Notes under the pieces: model-generated
What the model saw: the letters and a program-made list of their open reading frames with translations, nothing else
What the model was told of the DNA's origin: nothing
The model's database searches: none
Made by a program: the position numbers and the translations under genes
Source of the DNA: Hyparrhenia diplandra
Lineage: Eukaryota > Streptophyta > Magnoliopsida > Poales > Poaceae
Reading direction: 5' to 3'
Length of the DNA: 64,000 nucleotides
NCBI GenBank assembly: GCA_015847255.1
Contig: JADLZK010000269.1
Location: 1-64,000 of the forward strand
Shown here: positions 43,681-56,158 of the stretch, one piece after another
Layout: every line of letters begins with the position of its first letter
Numbering within the stretch: position 1 is the stretch's first letter

Positions 43681-45612
43681 ACTACAAGAAATGGTGCTTT
43701 ACATGACGTTTTTGGTGACATTCACGTAAATCATCATAGAATTATACTATATATGACGGTTCATTCAAGGGTGATACAACTGACGGCTAGTAGTTTACGT
43801 TTCGACATTGTTGGACGTCATAGAGTAGCATGGCAACTCATTTATAATAATATATATGTCAACTTATTTGTTTATACAATATGCAATGTTATTTATTGTT
43901 AATTATTTCAAATAATAGATAAAATTATACGTGTATATGTGAATAAAAATAAATAAATGTTATAATAATAATAATATATGGCTGAATTGGATATTGAAAT
44001 AATAAATAAACATAAATACAAATACAAATACAATTACAATTATATATATACACATACACTGACCGTGTGTTGCAAAAAAAAAAAAAAGAAAAGAAAAAGG
44101 AGAAACAGACGCACACCATTTGCCCATGAAGGCCCACAATGCAGCCGAAGACCATCCCATCCGTTCATCCCTGGTCCCTGTCCGTCTCTTTCCCTTACTC
44201 TTTGCTCCCTACTCCTGTTCGTACTCTCTCCTTCCCGACGCGGACGCGGCGACGCCACACCCCCTGACCCCGACCCAAACCCTAGCACCTAGCGCGAGTC
44301 CGCGGCCGGCGGGCGAGTCGACGTGCAGCTGTAGCGGCCAGCGAGCGCGGGACGCCGCGACTGCGCTTAGGGCTGGGCGGCGGCGCGGAACCCGTTGACA
44401 CGGAGCTGAGCGGCGGCGGCGGCGCGAGGGGGTGCTGCGAGCGGCGGTGGCGCCGGTGCAACGGCGTTGCTGCGGCAGTGCGGCCTGCAGGCGACCGCCG
44501 GATCCTGGTGCCCCGTCATTGCCGTGCTCCTTGGCCTACTTCCCGCCCAGATCTGGATCTGTTGTTGTGGTGAGCTCTTACAGTCTTACTCCTGATGGAT
44601 TTGTATATAACCCCAGGCCTACTCCTTCCTCTGCACATCCCCGGGTTGTGATGCTGCTTGATTCAAAATATATAGCCAATTGATTTCTACTCGTTTTGAT
44701 TTTAGGGAATATAACGTATTGTGAAAGTTCAGTTGCTTGCCTGTAACTACGGTTATTTAGTTAGCATGTAGACACACACAAAAAAACAGAGCAGATTCAA
44801 TAAGATATCTTACCACAGCCATCTATTATTTTAGCGTTAAGCTCTGTTAATGAAATGAATTGTTAACCTTTTATCGCTGCAGCAACTTGGAAAACACTGA
44901 GCATATTTTCCTAAAATTGAGTGCTACTTGTTTTTCTCAGCTAAGGCTACGTAGGCTTTTGGCTATTTTAAATTTTGTTCCTCAACTTAGGCTTTTGCCT
45001 ATTTTAAATTTTGTTCCTCAACTTATTTTATTCAGCATAAATCTGGGAAGAACTAGTCCATTAGAGCACTGCAACTAGTTCTATGACTGATCAACTATTC
45101 TTTTCAGGCATTTGATGAGACTATCTCTGAATTAAGGAAGGAGGTTCAAGGTGCCCGAATTAATCATATGAGTTGTGTGCAGTACAAGCCAACATCTTAG
45201 TTTTGTAGGAACATGAGTGTAACTTGGTTATTGCTTTAGCATTTACTCTGAATATTTGTACACAAACAAATGTTATGTTTCAATGAAATTGATGAGCGAT
45301 GTTTCTACCATTGTTGTGATGATTTGGCACTAATTTGTGATAAAAACAAATTTATAGCAATGCTATAATGATTTGGCTCTAAACTATGACGTTCTTTTTG
45401 GTCACTATGGTTTGGATCTGGGCATGGATATGGGCTGATTGTAGGAGACATACAACTAATTCATGACGAACACAAAAGCCAATCTGTGACGACTCAATTC
45501 GGTCCGGCAAATCTATGGCGAGTGAGATACATGACGGATTTCTTGATTCATGGCAAGTTAATCGTCTGACCATCTATGACCAAAGTAGTTGTCATGTAAA
45601 GCACCATTCCAG
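43681..45612. mobile_element. CACTA-like non-autonomous element
   Basis: The left end is cactacaagaaatggtgctt followed by tacatgac. The right side has gtcatgtaaagcaccatt, the exact complement of the inner part, but its outermost ten or so bases have diverged. Degenerate subterminal motifs of the type ctatgacg and ctgtgacg cluster at 45390-45580. The CACTACAAGAAA start is diagnostic for the CACTA superfamily. The interior has no transposase. A GC-rich segment at 44120-44560 with aaaccctagcacc looks like captured promoter and first-exon sequence. Confidence 0.75.
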
Positions 45613-47039
45613 TTAGTTTGAATGTTTGATTGAGTACTATTTGTACTTGTATAAGTTCCTTTTTATCACGTCTGCAATCTACAGTTGTGATAATACTCAA
45701 TATAGGAGCAAAAAATGGTATTGGTGTCTATTGTTGGCATAGCTTGGATTATTTACAACACGGATCCCCCACGTTCTTTCCGCTGCCTTGCACCGGTGCA
45801 TTCTTAATATCGTTAACCATAGAAGGCGTCTTCTTTCTCTTCGGCCGTTGGATTTTTTTGATCCATTTTCTTCATATTGTTATTGCTTTGGCAGCACGCT
45901 CCCGTATGTCCACACCACATGGATTTGCAGCGCCTCACCCCCACAACAACCATGGTCATGGAGAACTTGATTTGGGCCCGGAAGATCACAGATTTGGGAT
46001 ACTCATGTTGATCCATGAAGATGATTAGTCGATCTGGTTCGAGAGGATCACAGATCGGTTATAGATTTGGCAGCAGGCCAGTTTTTACTTTTTAGAGCAG
46101 GTGATGAGATTCTTCCTCCTTGTTATCATCCATATGTATTACGGTGTGCCCAAGCCCCAACAGAAATTCCTGCTTCTCTATCCGTGATCTCTTCATTTCT
46201 TGCTTTTATATCCAGGCTCTGGCTGCCAACAAAGGAGTCTCTTTCTCCTCAAATCGGTCATACTAGGTGTGGAACTGCCTCATAGCGGAGGTGCCTCACT
46301 CCAGGTGCGGCACTGCCTTACCCCTACAAGAGCTCAAAAACATACCAAACTTGGTGGAGATGTGCGAGAGATGTCCACTGACAAGTCCACCAAGTACTAT
46401 CCAAGTAGATCGAGTGGAACAAAGATAATGCAATTCAAAACATAAAGGGACAAGGCACAAGATTTATCCCGTGGTTCAGCTCACCACCAAGGCATGCCTA
46501 TGTCGACGTTGTTGAGACAGCCACTAAGGCTTGGGCTTTGCACCTCTTGGTCTCGTTCTCAAGTCAAAAGAGTGAACTCTTGAGATGAGGGGTGATTCCA
46601 CTAGCTGCAAGAGATGGATTACAAACTTTCCCGCTGCTCGCCACAAGCATGGGAGCTCATTGGGCGACGCCAAGCCGTCTAGGAGGCTTCACCTCCAAGA
46701 GTAACAAATGCGCAACGAAGATCGACGTCCGACAAGTGTTCAAGGTTTGGTTTCTCTAATCAAATCTCTAACAATTCTAACCATTCACTCTCACAAAGAG
46801 GCGTTAGAGAGAGAGAGAGCTCAAACAAGGCAAGAGAAGGATTTGGAATGTTTAGAGCATTAACAGCCTCACCATGAGGCGTGGGATGAGTATATAATGA
46901 CTCCATATACTCATCATAATGACTCCATATACTCATCCCATGCCTGGAGGTGTTAGAGAGAGCTCAAACCAGGAGGCGTGGGATAAGTAGCTCAAACCAG
47001 GAAGCGTGGGATAAGTATATGATGACTCCATATATCTTC
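45613..47039. other. Intergenic, transposon-derived
   Basis: Caatataggagcaaaaaatg at about 45700 is a third, diverged piece of the F-box 3' flank. The segment 46450-46750 (gatttatcccgtggttcagc) resembles sequence common in grass transposons. A minisatellite lies at 46875-47030. No gene is recognised. Confidence 0.4.
46875..47030. repeat. Short imperfect tandem repeats
   Basis: Aggcgtgggatgagtatata, atgactccatatactcatc and caggaagcgtgggataag recur several times with variable spacing. Confidence 0.7.
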
Positions 47040-48136
47040 TTCCTTGTGTTTCAGGATGATGCTATTTCAGGCAAAGTGTTCAGAAGACATGTTTTTTTTT
47101 TGTCTCTCCTAATACTAACTCTGAATCAACCACTTTGCATTCAAAATTGATATTGTTGTTATGTTGTAGCTTGTAGCAGTTTTGTGGCCGAGTCATTGCA
47201 CAACTACAAAACCTGTTGTACTCAGATATATTCCGATTTAATTACCTCATCTAACTAGAAAACTAATTTACCATCTCTAATTTACCGATATGGCATCATT
47301 CCACCTTCCATATTGTGGCACATGCTAGTCTCCACCACGTCTCCTTTCTTTTATTCGCCGCTATCTTTGTTACCAAATATATTTCTTTTTTTAGGGTTGT
47401 TATTATCGAAGGCAGTCCGTGGAAAGACTCACCACTTGGGCCTAGAAATGTTGGGCTAACTCAGATACAACCCAAATAGAGGTACCTACTTGAGATACCG
47501 ACACATTATCACAAAGGAACCGACCCCTTAATAATACATGTGAGTGTGTCGGAAAGGATAGCGGTGCACGCGCGCATTGCCTTTCTCCTTTTTCCCCATC
47601 ATCTTCCTCCTTTCTCCCTCAATACCCATCCCCCTCCCTCCCGCCGCTTCAACCACCGCCCGGTCCACCGGCGACCGCCCCCCTCCCCACCCCCGCGCCG
47701 CCTTTGCCTCTTTCAAATCATCCCACCCTTCTCCAACTTCAATAGGAGAATTCACCAACGACTTTGTGCTCCGACCGTCCGCGCACCGTTTATCCAATTG
47801 TCTCCCAATACCCTCTCGGTGGCGGCACCGCCACCACCCCTCATCCCGCCACCGTCGACGCCGCTAGGCCAACCACCCCGCCCGTTGTGCCCTCCCCTTT
47901 CTAAACTCACTATCCATGGAGGGCACACTTGGAAATCTAAAACCCTAAGCTGCGCCTCCTCCTCGTATTCCACCGTCTTGGCCCGCGAGGACCTCTCGCC
48001 GACCATCCCGCCCACCTTTGCCTTCTCCCCCTCCGGATTTCGCCATCGTGCGTGCATCGCTTGGGATAGCGACGCATGCACGAAAAATAAGAATTTGGGT
48101 GGAAAGAACAAATCTAGGAATTGGATAGCTAGTGCG
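47040..48136 (+). other. Upstream region of F-box copy 2
   Basis: About 47050-47280 aligns with 40470-40680 upstream of copy 1 (gatgatgctatttcag shared). A CG-rich stretch at 47570-48060, absent upstream of copy 1, gives long open frames that have no recognisable domain. Confidence 0.5.
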
Positions 48137-49957
48137 ATGCCCTCACCAACTCTTGTGGCCGCAGCAGACGCGGCGCCTCCTCTTCGCCGGCGCCCGGTAC
48201 AGACCATTGAATCGGTGACTCTCCCCATCGCGGTGTTCCACTCCCCGATGCTTCCACCGAGGGATCGGGGCGGGGCTACCGTTGGAACTTCTCTCCAAAG
48301 CATCCTCCACTGGGGTGGATCATGTCCAGATCTTGTTGGGGGCGGACAAGGTGTGCCGCTCCCGGCGTCGCGCCCGCGCGGGACGAGCCGAGCTCGGCAC
48401 CACATCGACATGCGAGGGTATGATAAGCTTTCTAACAAAAGCCCGGTCGATCTCAACCGGATGGCGGTGGAGGCCGTGTGGCGCAGGGGCAGTGCCAGGC
48501 ATTCTCGGAGAGGGCGGCCTCTACGACGACTTCATCCACTACCTCGGCAACCAGTGAGCATTTATATTTGTGCTGTGATTAGTTGTTTTATTTGAAATCT
48601 ATGAATAGTTGTTCGTTGTTACTATAATTAAGTTAATTAATCCCATATATGTGCATATATACCTTTTCCTAAAATAAGACTGAATACTTGCAGCGCGCCA
48701 TTGCTGAAGCGCTTGATCCTCGTCTGCTGCAACCAACTCTCGGGTCAAGGATTCATGCAAGCAATAAAGGGATTCCCTCTGCTCGAGGAGCTCCATCTTT
48801 TCAAGTGTTGGCATGTGCAACACGCAGAAGTGTTTGAGGTTATTGCTAAGGAGTGCCCACGCCTGAAACACTTGACAGTTTACCATGACTACGACTACAA
48901 CAGAGAAGACATGGAAGCCATGGCGATCGCCAGTATGCACGAGCTACGTTCCCTGGAGCTCACCCACAACAAACTCAGCATCCAAGGTCTAGAATCAATC
49001 CTCGACAACTGCATTCACCTAGAGTGGCTCAGCCTACTCGACTGCTACAATATCCACATGACTCCTGAGATGGAAGCTAGGATGAAGACAAAGAAGCTGC
49101 ACATGAGTTACTACATCTCGGATGGAAGATTTAACAACTTTGAGACCCTTATTGCCCCTTTCAGTGAACGTTCTACATGTCCCATTTACTTTAGTGAATG
49201 TTCTACATGTCTCAATTACTTTAGCGGTTACAGGCGGCTAGGGTACGACCTGTTCAATCCCAGTGACCCGAAGGAAGACAAGGTGATCTCGGTGGTGTGC
49301 AAACTGCGCTCCCTTGAGCTCTATCTCAATCAACTCACCAGCAAAGGACTCACAGACATTCTTGACATTTGCCCTGACCTTGAGCCCCTCGACGTGTGGA
49401 GCTGCATCAATATCATCAGGAACTGTCATAATGCCCTACAAGGTAAGTGGCACCGGATTAAGACCAAGAGGGTGACCACCAAGCTGCTTATGGACCGCTA
49501 TAAGCATACCATATTTAACCCCGAGGGCCTTGACATTCGCAACTGCCGCAATATTATCATGAACAGCTTCTATGGACCAGGAAAGTACAAGCGGTCAAAA
49601 CTCAGGAAAATGGCAAAAAGTTACCATGAAAAGACCAAGGCAATGAAGGCCAGGATTGAGGAATACATTGCCAAACTCCCTGGGGGCAACGTCGTTGATT
49701 ATATGGAGTTTGAAGGCGTGGACTTGGATTATGGGTTATTAGATCCTAACAGGTTTGAGCCCGGCACTCCTACTAGTGAATGCTCTAGCTGCCTTATGTT
49801 CGAGTACTTCGCCGAACGTTGGGGTTTTATGGACCTTGACGACTATGCTGATTACTATGATCCATCTTACGGCCTTGACAGACATGATGAAACAGAATTT
49901 CAAGTGCATGATAGGATGCTTGGAAAGAAGTTCCGCAGGTACCTCAAAATGGAATGA
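48137..49957 (+). pseudogene. F-box/LRR protein, copy 2, with broken F-box exon
   Basis: Exon 1 (48137-48553) matches copy 1 but is scattered over several frames. The start and LVAAADAAPPLRRRP are in one frame, DHVQILLGADKVCRSRRRA in another, and CEGMISFLTKARS appears where copy 1 has the RGYKALSDD region. At least three indels destroy the F-box. Exon 2 (48694-49957), by contrast, is one open frame of about 420 residues with the LRRs (PLLKRLILVCCNQLSGQGF, FPLLEELHLFKCWHV) and the same C terminus (FQVHDRMLGKKFRRYLKME). The splice sites between the exons are intact. It is probably a pseudogene. The open LRR exon may reflect recent duplication, or a truncated protein translated from an internal start. 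Confidence 0.85.
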
Positions 49958-50201
49958 GAATTATGCCTTTCTGGATGTGGATGTTATGCTGAAATCACTA
50001 GCCACCCTTCGCTCTGGTCTGGCAAGTGTTTTTCTGAGAAAGTTCCCCTGGAAGGCAGTGTTAAGCAGATGTCCAGCATAGGAGCAAAATGGTATTGGTT
50101 TCCGGCAATGGTTATCTTCGGTGCAGTATTTGGAACATTTGGCTCTCAAGCAAGAGGTGTTTAATGGGTGGACCAACTTGACTATGGGTATGGGCTTCTT
50201 C

Positions 50202-50203
<2 letters not shown>

Positions 50204-50243
<40 letters not shown>
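50204..50243 (+). repeat. Poly-A tract of 40 bases
   Basis: An uninterrupted A run within the duplicated flank. The equivalent site in copy 1 (about 43550) has no such tract, so it expanded after duplication or marks a retro-insertion remnant. Confidence 0.95.
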
Positions 50244-50246
<3 letters not shown>

Positions 50247-50696
50247 TCATCGAACGACTCCTGGGCGTGAAGTGTGAAATATGCAGCTGGAATTAAATAG
50301 GTCACAAATTTGAGAGACGATGCTTATGTATCAAATATCAAGTGTACTATTCTACTTGCAAGACAGATGGACTGAGCACTATATAGTGATTGTTGTCAGA
50401 CCATTAGTTGTAGTAGTTATTGCTTTGTTGCATATTTGTTTCAATTTCTAGTGAGCAGCTGGTCTTGTAAGCTAAGTATGGAGACATGGTTGTATTATGA
50501 TAACACTATATTATAACTCTAAAATTAAATATATGGATTGGAAAAGGTCTAAATTATGCATAGAAAACTGGTGGTGCAACTGCACATCATTATGCATAGA
50601 AAAATTAGTTTAACTCTCTCGTCAGTTGAGTAAGTCATTAACCTCATTGTAAACTTTCGGTGGCCGAAACTAGCAATTGATGCTTTTCATGCTAGA
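50244..50696. other. Intergenic stretch
   Basis: It begins with the end of the duplicated unit (tcgaacgactcctgg against tcgatcgattcctgg at 43581). Beyond that I see nothing. Confidence 0.4.
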
Positions 50697-51160
50697 TGTT
50701 GTAAGATAACCTGCTTCTCTGATTGCTGCATTAGTTAAGGATTAGGATTAGCTAGTGCTACCCTCTCCTAGCTCTGTAGCAGCATAGCATCAGCCATGAA
50801 GATGGCCTAAACAGCCATGTAGATTGGTATGGCAGTGCCATACTTGTACCTTAGAGTAGGTAGAGGTACATCAGCCATACATGGCTGATCTAAGCATAGT
50901 ACTAGGAGTAGTTGGTGGTGTACTCACCATACCTAGTGTACCTTACATGGTACAAGTAGTTGTGTATAAATAGGACCTTCTACTAGCAATGCAATTCAAT
51001 TCAATTGCCCACATTCAGAGTGCAGTTTCAGCCACTGCTGAAACCGAGCAAGTGTGTGTGCGTGTGTTTGAGCTCTAGCTCATCTTCTACCTTGGATCAG
51101 GGAAGAGGTTGAGCAGAGGTGAGGGTGATCTCACCGTGGTGCTTGGTGCAGGTGCCAACA
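50697..51160 (+). mobile_element. Solo LTR of a Ty1/copia-type element
   Basis: 464 bp beginning TGTTGTAAGATAACC and ending GGTGCCAACA. A TATA box (gtgtataaatagg) lies at about 50962 and a CA-rich R region follows. The TG...CA ends and internal promoter fit an LTR. No second LTR or internal region adjoins, so it is solo. A matching five-base target duplication is not clear. Confidence 0.78.
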
Positions 51161-52331
51161 GATGCAGAGCACTGGAAATGCATAATATCATTTGGACCAT
51201 AGAGAGATGAGTTCCAAGTGGAGTCAAAAGTTTATTAAGAATTTGCCACTATTCAATGGAGGGATGCCGTAAATAATTCAATGCAAGAAGAGAACAAGAC
51301 TGTCTCCATGCCCTGACAATTGGGGATTCTCCTTCCATAATTCAGCACCCTGCTTCATGGACATTGGCCTCTTTGGCTGCCTCTTGTCTTCAGTCCTGCA
51401 AGTATATTAACTACAGCAACAATTACATGAGGGAAAGCACGCTAAGACAACAAAACTAGAGGGAAGGAGGTGGTGCTAAATTGGTATACCTCAAATGGTG
51501 GTGGAAGGCATGGGCTTGCATTTCCCAATTTTCCGTGAGGGCATGGGAAAGATCCTCAAGGTAGCTTGCCAGGAGAATCTTTGATGAGAATGAACAAGTT
51601 GGTAAAAGAAGAATGTAAATTCTTTAGAATTTGATTGCCCATTAGCTATATAAAAATTCTTGCAAATGTGTCTGAGTGAAACTAATAAACACCATAAAGA
51701 GTCATTGGTGTACATTAAAACCTTCAATCACAATTTGAAGTTAACTTAAACTGCAGTTGATCTTGGTATTTAAAGAATTTAGTTGTATGTACAAAGCTTA
51801 CATGACCCTGTTCTTAGATTATCACGGATACTTTATCAAGAAAAAAAAAAAAACATGGACGAGGAAACAATAGAGTTTGCAGGTTTTTTTTCCTTCTTTT
51901 TGAAACGAAGTGGAGTCTGTAGTTAGTAAAAAGAGGATCCTAAAAGATCAATAACAGCAACAAAAGGTGATTATAAGACTCATCTATTCAAGTTGTCATC
52001 ACTAATCATTTAATATTTCAATAAGATCACAATGATATTGCTTTTCGGGTATCACGAAAAAAAAAATTCATGGTAGGAAATAACCAATTGTCATGTTCAA
52101 AACTCTAGATTTTTAATGATACAGATAAAGAATAACAAACAGATGAAGTTCATTTACCTGAGTTTTCAAAGCTGACCATGTTGTAAGGCAAAATATTAAA
52201 GTAGATTCAGGCCACTGTGAACAGAAAACTAAAATGTATGTCTATAACCTTTAGTCTCAAACTCGAACATGTCAAGAGTGAAAGTGAAAATGCAGGGAGC
52301 CACGAAACAGGATGTAAATCTTGAACACAAT
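51161..52331. other. Intergenic stretch and 3' flank of the minus-strand PPR gene
   Basis: AT-rich, with A-run tracts at 51840 and 52060. It may contain the 3' UTR of the PPR gene. No gene is recognised. Confidence 0.4.
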
Positions 52332-55300
52332 CTAATGTACACAGAAGATAAACTTCAAAAAAATCCTTTTCTCTGTTGTCCATGGTTCAGCATAGACCGC
52401 TTTTTTTCTGTTCTTCCAAAACTCATCTTTCTTTTCCTTCCTAGGTTTTAAGCTAGACTTGCCTTTAATCATCCCTTGTATGGCACTCTTATCCTTTATG
52501 TTCTTTCTTGCAGCCTTCACATCCAAAGTATTCAACAACTTTCTATATGACCTAGGATCAGGTATTTGACCACTTCGAACCATCTGCTTGTGGTAATAGA
52601 ACGCCCTTGAGAAGTCACGGACCCGGGCATATGCATATATCATTGTACAATATGTAATGGAGTCTGGTTTTAGTTCCAAGGCTGCCATCTCTTTCAGGAG
52701 TTGGGGCAATTTGTAATGCTGCCCGCCTCTTCCATAAGCATTCATCAAAATGTTATATGTCATCACAGTAGGCTTTAAGCCAATCTTTCCAAACTCATAT
52801 ATAACATCCCTCGCCTGAAGATACAACCCATGTTTTGCTAAACAATCAAGCACCACATGTAATATGACCCGTGTTTCACCAACCTTTTCATCAATCATAG
52901 TTTTCCATGTCTCCATTAGCTTCTCTGTGTCACCTGCTCTCCTAAGAGTGTCAAGTAAAGCTGTATATGTTTCTAAGGTAGGTTTAAGTCCTTCACTTTT
53001 CATATCCACATATTTGGCATGAGCTTTTTCATGCAATCCATTAACTGCATAAGCGAAAAGTAGTGCATTATATGAAGAAGATAATGGCTTAATACCATCC
53101 CTCTTCATCCTCAAGAAAGCATCTTCAGCCTTTCCACTCAGTTTCTTCTGGCGCCCATAGGCACTTATGAGACAATTGTATGATCCAGCACTCGGTCTTA
53201 TACCTAAATCTTGCATCTCGAGAAGTAAGGATTCAACAACCTCTGTCTGCAATCTTCTACTGTAAGCATCCATAAGGATATTATAAGTTGTGGTTGTTGC
53301 TTGCAAACCTTTTTCTTTCATCTCAACAAAGAGCCCCTCAGCTTCTTCAATTTGGTTGGATTTGCAGTATGCCTTCATCAGAGTTTTCAGTATATGCTAG
53401 TGTTTGATGCAATACCTCTCTTCTCCATTTCTGATTGGATGATTAGAGCTTCCTTTTTAGCCCATCAAAACAAAAGATATTTATCAAAGCCGCACCAACA
53501 TCAAAGCTCCAGTTGACTCCTTTTCTGTTCATCCGTTGGAAAAATTCCCATGCATCCTTGGCAGATGACTTACTCTTCTTCATAATATTAAGCATGATTG
53601 CGGATGTCCTGTGATCAGGTTGAACATTATTCTTTTCCATTAGCTCAAATATTTCCCAAGCACCATCATATCTGAAGAACGATAAAAACAGGTTCATCAT
53701 AATCAATATTAAATCACATATAAAAAAATAATAAGTGTGCCACATTTTCTACCACTCCTGTTCATCATTAGTTACAAAATGTTCCTACATCTGAAGAGCC
53801 CTTTCATCATGGTAAACTAGTCAATAAACTATGTTTCTGCTAGCAGTTTGCTATCTCCAGCGATATATAACTCCACATACATTATTAAGATTCTAAACAA
53901 ATGGAAATAGTGTTACATTGAATTAACATAATCAGATAATTAGTTTTTTTAGACGAATAATCAGATAATAATTAGTTAACAATACCCATCTGAACTTCAT
54001 TACCATGGTTTTCAAAGACAAGAAATGGAAACGAATTTACCAGCAGTTACTAACACAAAGTTCTAGAAATAATCTAGATTCTTACTATAAAAACAGCCCA
54101 AAAACAACTAAAATTTTGATCTTCCTTAGTGGACTTGACAAGCAAGTGGAAGGCAGTTTTGGGTCATGCACACAGTGAGGGCAAAAGGACATTAGGATAT
54201 TCTAGAATCAACATCTTTTCCTATACAAGATAGTAAAGAATTGTCAGGGTCCAGTTCTTGACTTCAAATTGCATATGCCTCTTAGTTGTTGTACTAATTT
54301 TCTTGTCTTGTGTATGCTTTCTCAGATCAGACATTGATAATATTTACATTTGGAGCTTAATCTAATAATTTTTTTTTCTCAAAGAGAAAGGAGAGCTGAG
54401 CATCTTTATTCTTTATATCATAGAGAGAGAATGGAGCTTCATCTATCAGGCTCTGGCATGACAAAAAAATTCTGCCCAAATTTTTTTTGCAGGTAAACTT
54501 CTCTTCCTTTCAAACTTTCAACTTAATACACGAATTCATCCGTAACACCCAAATCATTTCAGAAAGTTGACCAAAGTTGTCTAATTAGAATCTCATTCAC
54601 TCAGTCTGATAATATGAACTAATTAAAAGGACATAAGACATTTGTAGAGTATATAGATAGTCCTATTTATTACCTAATCAAAATTTCCTTTTCTCACATT
54701 TCATAGTACTAGTTAGCCATCACATGGTTCCAAAATAGGCCCACAAATCTTCAACCAAGTGATTATCTAATCTACAGAGCATGTGCCAAGAAACTTAAAC
54801 TATCAATTTTCCAACCACGCAGTGGTATTCAGATGAGAAGCCCACTAAATTTTGGACTAGCAGTCCCTGACACCAAACAAGACAATGCTCACCTCCTGCA
54901 GTAGGCAACGGCAGATATCGCGGCATTATAAAGAACCGCCTCACGGAAATCCCTCTCCATGGGTAACCTTGCCACAATCTCCAAGACCACATCAGCCATG
55001 TCGCACCGCCCAAGCGAAACAAAAGCCGTCAACCATGCCATTGGCGAAACTGGCACCGGCTGCTTCTCCCGCAACCACTGGAACAGGTGTGCACAGCCCA
55101 ACCCGAGCCCCTCTTCGGACATACTCCACATCAATTCCATGCACTCCACCTCGCTGAGGTTCCTGTGGCTGCACCCGGCCATGAACTCGGCGAATCCTTG
55201 TTCCCTCGCCGCAGCCGGGCACCTCGCAAAGGCTAGGATTTCTTCCATGGCTGCCGTGTTGGTGCAAACACCGCTTACCCCTTCTTGGCTTCGCAAGAAG

Positions 55301-55643
55301 GAGGCCGGGTCCAACCACTCGCATTCTTCATCGCCGTCCTCTTCTTCTTGGTGTGGTTCCTCGCGCTGCGCTCGAAAGGGGCTGACAGGCGGGTCCCACT
55401 GGCCCACCTCCTCACCACCGTCCTCGTCATCCATATCCTCCCGGGTGCTGCTATGTGTGGCAGGTCTGCCCCAGAATCCGGCGGCTGGGGGACTTCGTGG
55501 CCACCGGGTTTGGAATTGGGAATGGGAATGGAGGAAGCATTTGGAGGACGGGGGGAGGATTTGAGGCGGCAGCCAAGGTGGAGGGTGCGGAGAGTCAGGA
55601 AGGCGAAGGAGAAGGAAGGTAGCTGCTGGGCCAACAGCGCCAT
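52332..55643 (-). CDS. EMB1006: PPR protein, EMB1006 (At5g50280)-like, frame-disrupted as written
   Basis: Two exons: 55643-54893 and 53671-52332, joined with GT-AG in phase 2. The N terminus MALLAQQLPSFSFAFLTLRT is rich in Ser, Arg and Leu and looks like a chloroplast transit peptide. A Glu/Asp-rich linker and an EMB1006-type domain follow (ECMELMWSMSEEGLGLGCAH). Exon 2 holds PPR units from YDGAWEIFELMEKNNVQPDH to KPDSITYCTMIYAYARVRDF. The end is lysine-rich with KKDEFWKNRKK, as in the family. Arabidopsis EMB1006 is essential for embryo development and the group is plastid-targeted. Frame breaks as written: a G missing at the run 55440-55442, an A missing at the run 53454-53458 (minus strand), and two extra bases with a stop near 53385-53390. 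The start at 55643 is preferred over an upstream proline-rich frame opening at 55887. It is either a real gene with sequence errors or an early pseudogene. Confidence 0.85.
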
Positions 55644-56127
55644 CTCCGGCGAGTGGCAAAACACGGTGGGGGCAAGTAACGGGCGAACACAGAAGTCGCC
55701 GCTCGTGGATGCGGATGCCACAGCGGTGTTGCTCACGTGCTCGTCGAGGAGCGGCGGGAGAGTGTTCGGAGGACGTAGATGCGAGGATCGGGGGTGCGGG
55801 GCACGGGCGCACGGGCGGCGGAGGCGGCGGAGGAGGATGTTGAGCTGGCCAAAGAGAGCTCAAAGAGAGCTCGCAGCGGCTGCACACGGAGGCTGCATCT
55901 CAATCCCCCGTGGTCCGTGGACAGGGAAAAGAAAAATACCACATTCGCTTCTTCTAATCCCAAAAGTTCCAAACGAGCACGAACGCATCTACTACATTGA
56001 ATTGATTTGATGCATTTCTTCGGTTCGGCAAGATAGCTGTCAACAAGATTTATTGGCCAGTCAAATTTCTATGTTCGATTTGTTTTTCCTTGTGTCTTAG
56101 TATCAAGTTGGAACATTGTTTACTTTA
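55644..56127 (-). promoter_or_regulatory. Upstream region of the EMB1006-like gene
   Basis: GC-rich sequence, including a proline-coding run that keeps one minus-strand frame open to 55887. AT-rich sequence follows. No separate gene is present. The Helitron end at 56128 lies only about 480 bp upstream of the start codon. Confidence 0.45.
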
Positions 56128-56158
56128 CTAGTAGAGGGGCGCGCACCTTCGCGTGCCC
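56128..56158 (-). mobile_element. Helitron 3' terminus (-)
   Basis: On the minus strand a GC-rich hairpin (56158-56137; gggc-a-cgcg, loop aagg, tgcgc-gccc, one mismatch) is followed five bases later by CTAG at 56131-56128 and then a T. This matches the known Helitron 3' end. The loop aagg is the same as in the terminus at 12698-12726. The element extends rightward, probably over the PDIL5-4 fragment; its 5' end was not found. Confidence 0.7.

Larger units (their letters stand above)
47040..50300 (+). repeat. Segmental tandem duplication, unit 2 (F-box)
   Basis: The partner of 40460-43600. The intervening 3.4 kb holds the CACTA-like element and other transposon sequence that separated the units after duplication. 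Confidence 0.85.

Noticed and set aside
45115..45180. A 14-3-3-like exon (AFDETISEL) in the CACTA-like element
   Set aside because: Only a few residues resemble 14-3-3 and the continuation does not match.
47540..48136. Independent gene upstream of F-box copy 2
   Set aside because: The frame is Pro/Arg/His-rich from CG-rich DNA, has no domain, and runs into the F-box copy 2 start.
55644..55887. Upstream start for the EMB1006-like protein at 55887
   Set aside because: The proline-rich extension is unlike a transit peptide. The frame opening at 55643 gives a plausible one and joins the conserved part after one base correction.
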